In this document: positions 1 through 5,754 of the stretch, piece after piece
Layout: every line of letters begins with the position of its first letter
How positions within the stretch are numbered: the first letter of the stretch is position 1
Source of the DNA: DATKUA01 sp965602675
GTDB lineage: Bacteria > Acidobacteriota > DATKUA01
Direction: 5' to 3'
NCBI GenBank assembly: GCA_965602675.1
Contig: CBFCZO010000108.1
Coordinates: 1 to 11,924 of the forward strand
DNA: 11,924 bases
Translations under genes and position numbers: made by a program
Notes under the pieces: generated by a model
What the model saw: the letters and a program-made list of their open reading frames with translations, nothing else
What the model was told of the DNA's origin: nothing
Databases searched by the model: none

Positions 1-45
1 CGGGCCGCATAAATGTGGCCCCTACATTGCGGTGCGAGGTCGTGC
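1..45 (+). repeat. Dispersed palindromic repeat, copy 1
   Basis: A 9-bp stem-loop, GGGCCGCAT-AA-ATGTGGCCC (2-21), has one G·T pair at the sixth position. It is followed by CCCCTACA and a flank reading TGCGAGG...TGCC. The same 3' flank (CCCCTACA, about eight variable bases, TGCGAG, TTGC) follows the palindromes at 75-151 and 1961-2041. A stem of identical geometry but different sequence is found at 1760-1779. These look like host-genome intergenic repeats, not phage coding sequence. The left edge is cut by the window. Confidence 0.6.
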
Positions 46-74
46 CAATTGACGATGAAAACGCATGAAAGAAT

Positions 75-151
75 GAGGGCATACCTTCGCGGGATGCGGG
101 GGCCATATCCGCCGCGGCGGAGACTCCCCTACAAGGGTTTGCGAGGATTGC
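75..151 (+). repeat. Dispersed palindromic repeat, copy 2
   Basis: About 77 bases align nearly end to end with 1961-2041. Both copies share the perfect palindrome TCCGCCGCGGCGGA (108-121 here), the upstream block around GGCAT.CCTTCG.GGG.TGCGG and the downstream block CCCCTACA...TGCGAG...TTGC. Each copy lies just upstream of a gene with a strong ribosome binding site (226 and 2060), so it could be a leader element, but similar pieces elsewhere in the window point to a dispersed repeat family. Confidence 0.65.
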
Positions 152-157
152 AGAGGA

Positions 158-213
158 TTGACAGGTCGTTGGCGGGATCGGTTTGAGCGGATGGGCTGAT
201 CCCTTTTGATTTT
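158..213 (+). promoter_or_regulatory. Possible leader signals of the tail tube gene
   Basis: A perfect TTGACA box lies at 158-163, but no good -10 hexamer is found at 16-18 bases, so a promoter is only possible. Downstream, GGGATC (174-179) can pair with GATCCC (198-203). AGC (186-188) pairs with GCT (195-197) directly inside this stem, leaving a six-base bulge. The hairpin is followed by TTTTGATTTT, so it could act as a weak terminator or attenuator between any upstream gene and the tail tube gene. Confidence 0.22.
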
Positions 214-225
214 GGAGGAGAAGAG

Positions 226-1311
226 ATGGCGATATCGGGTTCGATAGTGGGCCGCGAGGTGGCGGCGTTTTTCACGCAGGGCGCGGAGTGGGGAACCGAG
301 GCGACGGCGGCGGCCGAGGGCAGCGGGATTTTCATCGTCGAGGACGGCCTGTCGCTGAGCCAGAGCCTGGATTACCTGGAGGAGAACGCGTCGGCTTTCC
401 AGCGCGGCGCGGACCTGGGGACGATTTCGGCTGCGCTGAACCTGCGTCAGAACCTGCGCTACGACGACCTGCGGGGGATGGCGTTGGCGTTGGGCGACGG
501 GGCCTACGCGACGCCGACGGAGGTGAACGCGGGCAAGGGCGACTACGAGCACGTGATTTACCCGGCGGAGGACAACGAGGGCGATTTCGCCTGCGTGGCG
601 TTGAAGAAGGGAGAGCTGGTGCAGGTGGCGCCGTCGGTGAAGTTCGCGGGCTTCACGCTGGAGGCGCAGCCCTCGCCGCAGCGGGTGAGTGTGTCGTTCG
701 AGACGCGGGCGAATGCGGTGCGCAACGATTCGACCGCGATCACGGCTTCGCAGTTCGAGGGTCTGACGGCGCCGGGCGGCGCGGGCGGCAGGGCGTTCTT
801 CCGCCAGGTGAGGGTCTACATCAACGACCAGAGCGCGGCGACGCTGGCCACGGGCGACGAGGTGTTCGTCTCGGGTCTGACGTTCAGCTTCCGGCGGACG
901 CTGACGGAGGATTACACGAACTCTTCGGGCCTGGAGGCGGCGGAGCCGGTTGAGGACGGCTATCCGGAGGCGACGTGCGTGCTGCAGCAGCCGTCGTTCG
1001 GGGCGGAGCAGGACGGCTACCTGGGCGACTGGCTGTCGAAGACGGCGAAGAAGTTGAAGATCGAGTTTAAGGGCTCGGCGGCGACTGAGGCGACGGGGAC
1101 GGTGGCCGACGACACGCTGCGGATCGAGGCGCCGCACGCGCTGGTGGAGTCGATGGAGCCGGGCCCCTACAGCGGTCCGGGCCGGATTCCGGCTACGGTG
1201 AGTTTCAGGTTGCTGGGCGCGGAGTCGACGTCGGACGCGCCGGGCATGACGTTCGTTCAGCCGTTCCGGCTGACGGCGATAAATTCGCAGGGCGCCAAGG
1301 CTGTGAGCTGA
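226..1311 (+). CDS. Probable major tail tube protein
   Basis: A 361-residue protein starting at ATG 226, with GGAGGAG (214-220) five bases upstream. It is rich in beta-prone segments and has no signal peptide or membrane segment. The N-terminal part (about 30-90) has the acidic, aromatic pattern seen in siphophage tube proteins, with a stretch like ESLDYLEENA analogues and then RQNLRYDDLRGMALALG (about 70-86). The middle (about 225-245) reads LTFSFRRTL, followed by an acidic segment, as in tube proteins that describe a baseline followed by a beta sandwich. Its place just before the tail assembly chaperone and tape measure genes is the classic position of the tube gene. Subunits would stack as rings around the tape measure protein to form the tail lumen. 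No specific family could be fixed by eye; another tail structural protein (a tube-terminator fusion or decorated tube) is the main alternative. Confidence 0.68.
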   Translation: MAISGSIVGREVAAFFTQGAEWGTEATAAAEGSGIFIVEDGLSLSQSLDYLEENASAFQRGADLGTISAALNLRQNLRYDDLRGMALALGDGAYATPTEVNAGKGDYEHVIYPAEDNEGDFACVALKKGELVQVAPSVKFAGFTLEAQPSPQRVSVSFETRANAVRNDSTAITASQFEGLTAPGGAGGRAFFRQVRVYINDQSAATLATGDEVFVSGLTFSFRRTLTEDYTNSSGLEAAEPVEDGYPEATCVLQQPSFGAEQDGYLGDWLSKTAKKLKIEFKGSAATEATGTVADDTLRIEAPHALVESMEPGPYSGPGRIPATVSFRLLGAESTSDAPGMTFVQPFRLTAINSQGAKAVS

Positions 1312-1322
1312 CGCTCTGTGGG

Positions 1323-1413
1323 CACCCCAATACCCCTTCCGGCAGATAGTTCACGCACCGGCGGGTTCGCCCGCCAAATTACCCCCCCACTGCACGCCGG
1401 AAGGGGAGGGGTG
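1323..1413. repeat. Compound inverted repeat with inner UUCG-loop hairpin
   Basis: The outer arms are CACCCC-AATA-CCCCTTCCGGC (1323-1343) and GCCGGAAGGGG-A-GGGGTG (1396-1413), pairing over 11 bp plus a further 6 bp after an internal loop. Inside sits GGCGGG-TTCG-CCCGCC (1360-1375), a perfect 6-bp stem with the very stable UUCG tetraloop. It begins 12 bases after the tail tube stop codon. It could end or slow transcription or protect the 3' end of the tube mRNA, but there is no run of T after it. It may equally be a small palindromic mobile element. Confidence 0.6.
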
Positions 1414-1414
1414 T

Positions 1415-1510
1415 GCTTACTTAACAAGTAAGCAACAAGTCCGCGTCGCTGGGATCACGCAGAATTCTTACGAGACAAGCCTGCGGCTTGTGTCGCTCGC
1501 GGGAGGCGGT
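1415..1510 (+). repeat. Hairpin-bearing repeat, copy A
   Basis: The unit begins with the stem-loop GCTTACTT-AAC-AAGTAAGC (1415-1433) followed by AAC. It then has TCCGCGT..GATCA, a second stem-loop ACAAGCC-TGC-GGCTTGT (1475-1491; extendable to 1471-1495 with one mismatch), and ends in GCTCGCGGGAGGCGGT (1495-1510). The same blocks recur in order at 1579-1721. The first 21 bases (1416-1436) are identical to 1579-1599. No reading frame in it looks like a real protein. Confidence 0.65.
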
Positions 1511-1578
1511 AGTGCCATGCCTGTGCCGCTCATCGCAGCCGCGCCTTGACCTTTATCGCGATTGATCGCCGGCGGCGA

Positions 1579-1721
1579 CTTACTTAACAAGTAAGCAACT
1601 CACTTTGGAAGTGAGCAACCCCGCCCTAGGCGGGGCAGGCAAGTTCCGCGTAGTTGAGATCAAGAATAACACTAACCCAATCATTCGCCTGCGGCGAATT
1701 CATCGGCTCGCGGGAGGCGGT
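1579..1721 (+). repeat. Hairpin-bearing repeat, copy B, with two extra hairpins
   Basis: This copy starts with the same 21 bases as copy A (stem CTTACTT-AAC-AAGTAAG). It then has two additional stem-loops, CTCACTT-TGG-AAGTGAG (1599-1615) and CCCCGCC-CTA-GGCGGGG (1619-1635). After TCCGCGT..GATCA comes ATTCGCC-TGC-GGCGAAT (1683-1699), then GCTCGCGGGAGGCGGT (1706-1721). The stem at 1683-1699 keeps the TGC loop of copy A, while the stem bases differ on both sides and still pair. An 82-codon reading frame crosses it but has no convincing start signal. Confidence 0.65.
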
Positions 1722-1741
1722 GGCGAGATTGGAAAGGATTT

Positions 1742-1790
1742 ATCGCGCGGGGCGCGATCGGGCGGATTAAAATTCGCCCCTACTATTGCT
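1742..1790 (+). repeat. Two adjacent palindromes, the second a partial copy of the dispersed repeat
   Basis: ATCGCGC-GGG-GCGCGAT (1742-1758) is a perfect stem-loop. It is followed at once by GGGCGGATT-AA-AATTCGCCC (1760-1779) and CCCTAC...TTGC. The second has the same 9-bp geometry, AA loop and single G·T pair at the sixth position as the stem at 2-21, but a different stem sequence. Only a short part of the family's 3' flank is present here. Confidence 0.55.
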
Positions 1791-1823
1791 TGGCAAAGTC
1801 TTAGCCAGATGAAAGAGGGGAGG

Positions 1824-1850
1824 GGGCTGGGGCCTAGAATTCAAGGGTTG
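1824..1850 (+). repeat. Short REP-like repeat, copy 1
   Basis: GGGCTGGGGCCTAGAATTC (1824 onward), continuing AAGGGTTG, is nearly repeated at 1896-1922. Its core CCTAGAATT..AGG also matches the arms of the inverted-repeat element at 2810-2926. Likely a solitary half-site (REP) of that family. The stretch from 1851 to 1895 holds nothing recognisable. Confidence 0.45.
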
Positions 1851-1895
1851 TGAAGGATGATGTTTGCTTTCGTTGGGATAGATGATGGCGGGAAG

Positions 1896-1928
1896 GAGGC
1901 TGGGCCTAGAATTCCAGGGCTGACCCTG
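1896..1928 (+). repeat. Short REP-like repeat, copy 2
   Basis: The core CCTAGAATTCCAGG followed by GCTGACCC (1905-1926) matches 19 of 22 bases of the right arm of the inverted-repeat element at 2900-2921. It contains its own small hairpin CAGGG-CTGA-CCCTG (1915-1928). It differs from the copy at 1824-1850 by a few substitutions and one G fewer before the core. This links the non-coding stretch to the element in front of the tape measure gene. Confidence 0.5.
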
Positions 1929-1960
1929 CAGGGACGTGCCGCGGGGCAGGGATCGGGCAT

Positions 1961-2041
1961 GAAGGCATCCCTTCGTGGGGTGCGGTGGCCGTATCCGCCG
2001 CGGCGGACATGCGCCCCCTACAGTGGTCTGCGAGTGGTTGC
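1961..2041 (+). repeat. Dispersed palindromic repeat, copy 3
   Basis: Aligns with 75-151 over its whole length, including TCCGCCGCGGCGGA (1994-2007). Here an outer stem also forms: GGGGTGC (1977-1983) pairs with GCGCCCC (2011-2017) with one G·T pair. It ends only a few bases before the ribosome binding site of the chaperone gene, as copy 2 precedes the tail tube gene. Confidence 0.65.
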
Positions 2042-2059
2042 CAAAGAAGGAGGTGAGCG

Positions 2060-2443
2060 ATGGCGTTTGTGTTGAGGGAGGCGGAGCGGAGGCGGCTGGA
2101 GTTGCGGTCGCGTGGGCAGGAGTTCGCGCTGCTGGTCGAGGAGATTCCGGCTACGACGCTGTTTGAGTTGGCGCAGAGGTTCCAGGAAGGGAAGAGCGGC
2201 GGGGGGGCGACGATTCCGGGGGATTTCGCGCGGCTGGTGGTGGACGCGGTGGCTGAGGCGGCCGCGGGCTGGGAGGGGGTAGTAGGTGAGGACGGAAAGG
2301 AGGCGGCGTTCGAGCGGGGGCGGGTGCGGAGCCTGCTGGAGAGCGACGTGGGGATGATTGCGCAGTTGATTTCGTTCGTAGCGGATCTGTTTCTGGAGGC
2401 GAAGGAGGAGGAGGAGCGGCTGGAGGGAGAGGAAAAAAACTGA
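2060..2443 (+). CDS. Tail assembly chaperone, short form (lambda gpG analogue)
   Basis: A 127-residue, highly charged protein. ATG 2060 is preceded by AAGGAGGTGA (2047-2056), a full-length Shine-Dalgarno sequence with ideal spacing, so this start is secure. Around residues 71-85 it reads GWEGVVGEDGKEAAF, followed by a LL..D helix; a W-x-G-V...D-G motif of this kind is common in siphophage tail chaperones. The C-terminus is a glutamate-rich helix ending EEKN. In lambda, the short form (gpG) and a frameshifted long form (gpGT) bind the tape measure protein and recruit tube subunits; neither is in the finished tail. The same arrangement is seen here: the last two sense codons, AAA AAC, lie inside a slippery heptamer just before the stop, and the -1 frame stays open to 2793. 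Position between tube and tape measure genes supports the call. Confidence 0.78.
   Translation: MAFVLREAERRRLELRSRGQEFALLVEEIPATTLFELAQRFQEGKSGGGATIPGDFARLVVDAVAEAAAGWEGVVGEDGKEAAFERGRVRSLLESDVGMIAQLISFVADLFLEAKEEEERLEGEEKN
2434..2440 (+). promoter_or_regulatory. Programmed -1 ribosomal frameshift site A AAA AAC
   Basis: The heptamer is in the correct zero-frame phase: codons AAA (2435-2437) and AAC (2438-2440) come right before TGA (2441-2443). Purine-rich Shine-Dalgarno-like runs lie upstream (AGGAGG repeats at 2403-2414 and AGGGAG at 2424-2429). Downstream are GC-rich palindromes able to fold, GGAGCTCC (2445-2452) and CGCTGCGCAGCG (2462-2473). A slippery heptamer with an upstream SD-like run and a downstream structure is the standard set of bacterial -1 frameshift stimulators. 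The -1 frame is open from the site to 2793. Confidence 0.8.
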
Positions 2444-2793
2444 CGGAGCTCCTCGGTTTTTCGCTGCGCAGCGGTTTCGAGGGATGCGAAGGCTGCGGGG
2501 CGGCGGCCGGGGAATGCGGCGAGGACGAATGCGTTTTCAAGCGGAGGGCGTCGGCGTCGGGGCTGAGCGAGGTGCCGAGGCTGTCGAAGCTGAACAGGCG
2601 GGTGAGGGCGGCGTTCCTGGAGTTGTTCACGCCGTTGTCGCGCGATTTTCCGCAGGTGTTGAATTTGTATTTGGAGGCGGCGGGGATTGCGGTGAGGAGC
2701 GGGGCGGAACGGCGGTATTGGCTGCGGGCATGGGGATTGATTTACGAGTTTGTGCTGGAGCGGGCGCGGCAGCGGGCGAGGGCAGATAATTAA
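2440..2793 (+). CDS. Frameshift-encoded C-terminal extension of the tail chaperone (lambda T analogue)
   Basis: This is the -1 frame continuation of the 2060 gene: slipping at 2434-2440 adds 117 residues starting LTELLG, for a fused product of about 244 residues. No stop occurs between 2440 and TAA at 2791-2793. No ATG lies near the start of the frame; the only internal candidate, GTG 2572, has a poor ribosome binding site and would give 73 residues. The first part holds four cysteines spaced C-x2-C-x6-C-x4-C (codons at 2485, 2494, 2515 and 2530), which could bind a metal ion. The rest is helical and basic (about LSKLNRRVRAAFLELF to the end RARADN). In lambda the T portion contacts the tape measure protein, whose gene follows here as well. 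An independent small gene starting at 2572 is the alternative; overlapping ATG 2484 belongs to another frame and looks like a shadow. Confidence 0.72.
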   Translation: MTELLGFSLRSGFEGCEGCGAAAGECGEDECVFKRRASASGLSEVPRLSKLNRRVRAAFLELFTPLSRDFPQVLNLYLEAAGIAVRSGAERRYWLRAWGLIYEFVLERARQRARADN

Positions 2794-2933
2794 AAAGGGT
2801 AAAAAGGTAAAAAGGGGTCAGTCCTATAATTCTACCCTGGTGTTATCGGGAAAATCCTTTATCTGTATTGAAAAATGGTAATTTATGCCAAAAAACACCC
2901 CTAGAATTATAGGACTGACCCCTTTTCCCTTTT
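2794..2933. mobile_element. REPIN/MITE-like inverted-repeat element
   Basis: Perfect 25-bp inverted arms lie at 2810-2834 and 2902-2926; the left arm begins AAAAGGGGTCAGTCCTATAA. Pairing continues imperfectly inwards (GGTGTT near 2838-2844 against AACACC near 2894-2899) and outwards through AAAAAGG-type runs. The short centre (2845-2890) is AT-rich and codes for nothing. The element stands out as an AT-rich island in GC-rich DNA. Arms of the form GGGGTCAG...TA in inverted pairs resemble REP doublets (REPINs) moved by Y1 tyrosine REP-associated transposases; no transposase is in the window. It separates the chaperone stop (2793) from the tape measure start (2944). As RNA it would form a long, strong hairpin, so it may also affect transcription through the operon. 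Confidence 0.7.
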
Positions 2934-2943
2934 GGTGGTGGAG

Positions 2944-4992
2944 ATGGTTGAGGCGATAGAGATACCGATTGAGGTGCACGACCGCTTTTCGCGCGTGCTG
3001 GGCGGTTTCCGTGCGGCGATTGCGGAGAGTGCTCGCGAGGCGGAGGGCGGCTCGAAGGCTTTCGAGGGCTGGCGCAGGAAGACTGAGGTTTTTAGCGTCA
3101 GCGCGGGCGCGGCGACGAAGGCGAGCAGCACGCTGGCAGGGGCTTCGGCGGCGGCCGGGGCGGCTGCGGGTGCGGCTTCGGCGGCGTTCGGCGTGGCGGG
3201 ACTGTCGTTGGAGGGGACGCGGAGCGGGGCGGAGGAGTTGGGCGCGGCGCTTGGCGGCCTGCCGGGAGTGATCGGCAATTGCGCCTCGAGTTTTTTGCAG
3301 GCTGCGGGTGATTTCCTGCGGGCGGGCGAGGGCCTGGCGGGGTCGTTGGCGGCCGGTTTCACTGCTACGTTGAACGGCCTTCTAAGCAAAGCAATCGGCG
3401 GTTTGAAGGGACTGCTGGAGAGCGCGATGTCGGGGCTGAGCAGCTCGCTTGGCGGTGTCTTCGGGGGGCTTTTCTCGGCGTTGTCCGGTGGATTTTCTCT
3501 GGGGCTGGGGAGCGTGTTCGGCTCGATCGCGGGGGCGGTGGGATCGTTCTTCAGCGGGATTTTCAGCAAGCCGAGCGTTGAGGAGTACGCGCACTCGAGC
3601 GCCGCGTCGCTGGCCGGGCAGTTCGGTGTGGCGTTGACGGCGGAGCTCGAGGAGGTGATCAAGAGGTCGGCGCAGCAGGTGGCGGAGGCGACGGGCCGGG
3701 AGATGCGCCGGCACATGTCTGAGGCGAAGTGGATGCCTGAGACAATCAGCTACATCGTGGAGCAGTTGGAGAGTTTCGGTCCGGCGATACAGGACAGCCT
3801 GGCGCGGACGCTCGAGGACAGCACGAAGGCGGTGCTGATGAACGTGATGGGGCTGAGCGAGAGCGGGGCCGCGGAGGCGATGGCGGGGACGTTCGAGGCG
3901 GTGATCGCGAAGGCGCTGGAGGGGGGCGAGGCGCTGAGCGGCGAGATGATGCGGATGCTGGAGTGGGCTCAGCGGATGGGCGCGGAGATCGCGGTGCCGG
4001 CCGAGGCTTTCGAGAGCGCGCTTGCGCGGTTGATCGAGGCGGGGGAGATCGGAACGGAGGAGTTCGAGAACCTGTTGACGCTGGCGCAGCAGGTGGGCGT
4101 ATCGCTGGAGGAGGGGTTGGCCGGCGGGATGTCGGCGTTGCAGGCTGAGCTGGACGACATCAACAGTCAGATTATCGATATGTTCGAGCGCGAGATGGAA
4201 TTCCGGGAGCGCCGGGCGGAGAACAAGCGGGAGTTCGTGCTGGCGGCGATGGAGGAGTTGCGGGCGGAGGACGCGTCGCTGAGCCGTGAGGAGGCTCGGG
4301 CGAAGGCGTTGGAGCGGCACAAGGAGCTTCAGGAGCAGGTGAAGGCGCTGTTTGCGGACGGGATAGTGACTCTTGACGAGATGAATGCGGCGACTGAGGG
4401 GATGACGCAGTCGGAGAAGAAGAAGTTCATCGAGCTTGCGAAGCAGCGTCAGGAGCGGCGTGCGATCCGCAACGAGGCTAAGGAAGAGGAGAAGCTGCGC
4501 CAGACGCAGGAGAAGCTGTTGCAGGCGATGACTCAGCTTGCTGCGGCGCTTGGCGGGGAGTTCATCGAGGCGAGTAAGACGCTGGCGACGTTCGGCGGCT
4601 CGCTGGACGGGCTGTCGGCGCCGGATTTGGGTCTGGTGGGGCAGTTGAGCGATGCGCGGCGGCTGGTTCAGTTGTTCGAGGGTGATCTATCGGGGCTGGG
4701 CGGCGGAGGGAGTCACGGGGCGGTTTCGGGCCAGGGGGGCTTTGATTTGCTGTTCCGCGGTCCGGCGTCGGGCTATCCGGTGCCGGTGATCCTGCACGGG
4801 CAGGAGCGTTTGACGGCGACTCCTGGGCGGGGCGGCCGCGGCGGATCGGTGGTGTTTAACGTGAGCTTGAGCGCGGGCTCGGCGGAAGCCGGGCGCGCGG
4901 CGGGCGAAGCGTTCGTGGAGGAGGTGCAGCGTGCTCTGGACACGAAGCGGCTGCTGGTGCCGGGTTTTTCGATCGACTCGACGCGGGTGTGA
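2944..4992 (+). CDS. Tail tape measure protein
   Basis: A protein of 682 residues from ATG 2944; in-frame TTG 2932, GTG 2935 and GTG 2938 are alternatives. The SD-like GGTGG (2934-2938) fits ATG 2944 best. The N-terminus has a short beta segment followed by DRFSRVLGGFRAAI, as in many tape measure proteins. Residues about 50-213 are extremely rich in Gly, Ala and Ser with hydrophobic helices, the part thought to insert into or cross the host membrane. A charged coiled-coil stretch spans about 405-537. Near residue 611 comes YPVPVILHGQERLTATPG, resembling the G-x-E-x-(V/I)-x-P element of tape measure C-termini, and the end (about 636 on) reads as a beta strand followed by a helix with FVEEVQRAL. 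It is the longest helical protein of the module and follows the chaperone gene, as expected. Inside the tail it sets the tube length; 682 residues would imply a fairly short tail of roughly 100 nm by the usual rule of about 0.15 nm per residue. Confidence 0.85.
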   Translation: MVEAIEIPIEVHDRFSRVLGGFRAAIAESAREAEGGSKAFEGWRRKTEVFSVSAGAATKASSTLAGASAAAGAAAGAASAAFGVAGLSLEGTRSGAEELGAALGGLPGVIGNCASSFLQAAGDFLRAGEGLAGSLAAGFTATLNGLLSKAIGGLKGLLESAMSGLSSSLGGVFGGLFSALSGGFSLGLGSVFGSIAGAVGSFFSGIFSKPSVEEYAHSSAASLAGQFGVALTAELEEVIKRSAQQVAEATGREMRRHMSEAKWMPETISYIVEQLESFGPAIQDSLARTLEDSTKAVLMNVMGLSESGAAEAMAGTFEAVIAKALEGGEALSGEMMRMLEWAQRMGAEIAVPAEAFESALARLIEAGEIGTEEFENLLTLAQQVGVSLEEGLAGGMSALQAELDDINSQIIDMFEREMEFRERRAENKREFVLAAMEELRAEDASLSREEARAKALERHKELQEQVKALFADGIVTLDEMNAATEGMTQSEKKKFIELAKQRQERRAIRNEAKEEEKLRQTQEKLLQAMTQLAAALGGEFIEASKTLATFGGSLDGLSAPDLGLVGQLSDARRLVQLFEGDLSGLGGGGSHGAVSGQGGFDLLFRGPASGYPVPVILHGQERLTATPGRGGRGGSVVFNVSLSAGSAEAGRAAGEAFVEEVQRALDTKRLLVPGFSIDSTRV

Positions 4993-4995
4993 GCG

Positions 4996-5751
4996 ATGAC
5001 GGTGCGGTTCTGTTACGAGAATGTTGCTGACGAGGCGGAGTTGACGGCGTCGTCGGAGACGTCGAGCCTGCCTGCCTCGAATGTGCAGGACCCGCGCCCG
5101 ACGCGTGTTTGGCGGACGAGCGGGGCGGCGAGCGAGAGCCTGGTGCTGGATCTGGGGACGGCGCGGAGCGTTTCGATGGCCGCGTTGCTGGAGCACAACC
5201 TGACGGCGGAAGCGACGGTGACGTTGCAGGCGAACAGCAGCGATTCGTGGGGATCGCCGCCGTTGGAGGAGAGCCTGGGGTGGCACAGCGGATTGATCGT
5301 CGAGTTCTTCGAGGCGGCGGAGTACCGCTACTGGCGCCTGGTGATTGCGGACGGGGGCAACGCGGACGGCTACGTGCAGATCGGGCGGGTGTGGCTGGGG
5401 GGATACTTTCAGCCCGCGCGCGATTTCAGCAAGGATTTCACGGTGCGGCGGGTCGATCCGTCGACTGTGGTTTATTCGGATTCGGGATCGAAGTCGGTGG
5501 GTGAGAGGACGCCTTACCGGGTGGTCGAGCTGAATTTTCCGAGCACTGAGGAGAAAGCGGAGTTCGAGCAGGTGGTCGAGGCCGCGGGTGTAGGCGGGGA
5601 TTTGATCGCTGCGCTGGACCCGGGGAACGAGGTGTGGAGCGATGGCCAACACGATTACACGTTGTATTGCCACTTGGAGAGCGCGCCGGATTGGTCGCAC
5701 CGGATCAACGACCGCTGGTCGCTGAGACTCAGGCTGCGCGAGACGGTTTGA
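4996..5751 (+). CDS. Distal-tail-like protein with a discoidin-like (F5/8C) N-terminal fold
   Basis: A 251-residue protein. ATG 4996 lies three bases after the tape measure stop. Residues about 1-137 look like a jelly-roll carbohydrate-binding module: LPASNVQDPRPTRVWRTSG, then SLVLDLGTARSVSMAALLEHNL, then YRYWRLVIAD and IGRVWLGGYFQP, the typical strand order of F5/8 type C domains. The C-terminal half (about 140-251) ends in a beta-rich segment with HLESAPDWSHRINDRWSLRLRLRETV, like the end of Dit or gpM-type tail proteins. The position between tape measure and hub genes fits a ring that joins tube to tip, with the sugar-binding-like part facing outwards. The exact family is not certain. Confidence 0.62.
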   Translation: MTVRFCYENVADEAELTASSETSSLPASNVQDPRPTRVWRTSGAASESLVLDLGTARSVSMAALLEHNLTAEATVTLQANSSDSWGSPPLEESLGWHSGLIVEFFEAAEYRYWRLVIADGGNADGYVQIGRVWLGGYFQPARDFSKDFTVRRVDPSTVVYSDSGSKSVGERTPYRVVELNFPSTEEKAEFEQVVEAAGVGGDLIAALDPGNEVWSDGQHDYTLYCHLESAPDWSHRINDRWSLRLRLRETV

Positions 5752-5754
5752 GCG

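Noticed and set aside
1416..1599. CRISPR-like array or integron attC site suggested by the 21-base direct repeat
   Set aside because: Only two copies exist, separated by 142 bases of partly repeated sequence, and no attC core triplets or integrase are seen.
1605..1853. 82-codon forward frame, and a further 72-codon frame at 1857-2075
   Set aside because: Both run across hairpin repeats and the chaperone leader, lack convincing ribosome binding sites, and have low-complexity translations.
2484..2789. 101-codon forward frame from ATG 2484
   Set aside because: It lies in the third frame of the chaperone extension, is almost wholly Gly/Ala/Arg/Glu and has no ribosome binding site.
2794..2933. 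Simple transcription terminator
   Set aside because: The inverted arms are separated by a 67-base centre and run on both sides into A/T-rich flanks; arm relatives at 1833 and 1905 favour a mobile repeat. A terminator here would silence the tape measure gene. Some effect on transcription is still possible.
4687..5700. Long reverse-strand open frame of 337 codons, with similar ones at 22-1137, 3382-4320, 8416-9150, 9198-10010 and 10767-11660
   Set aside because: They are Arg-, Pro- and His-rich translations opposite well-supported tail genes, as expected from G/C-biased third positions. None has a ribosome binding site or recognisable domain.
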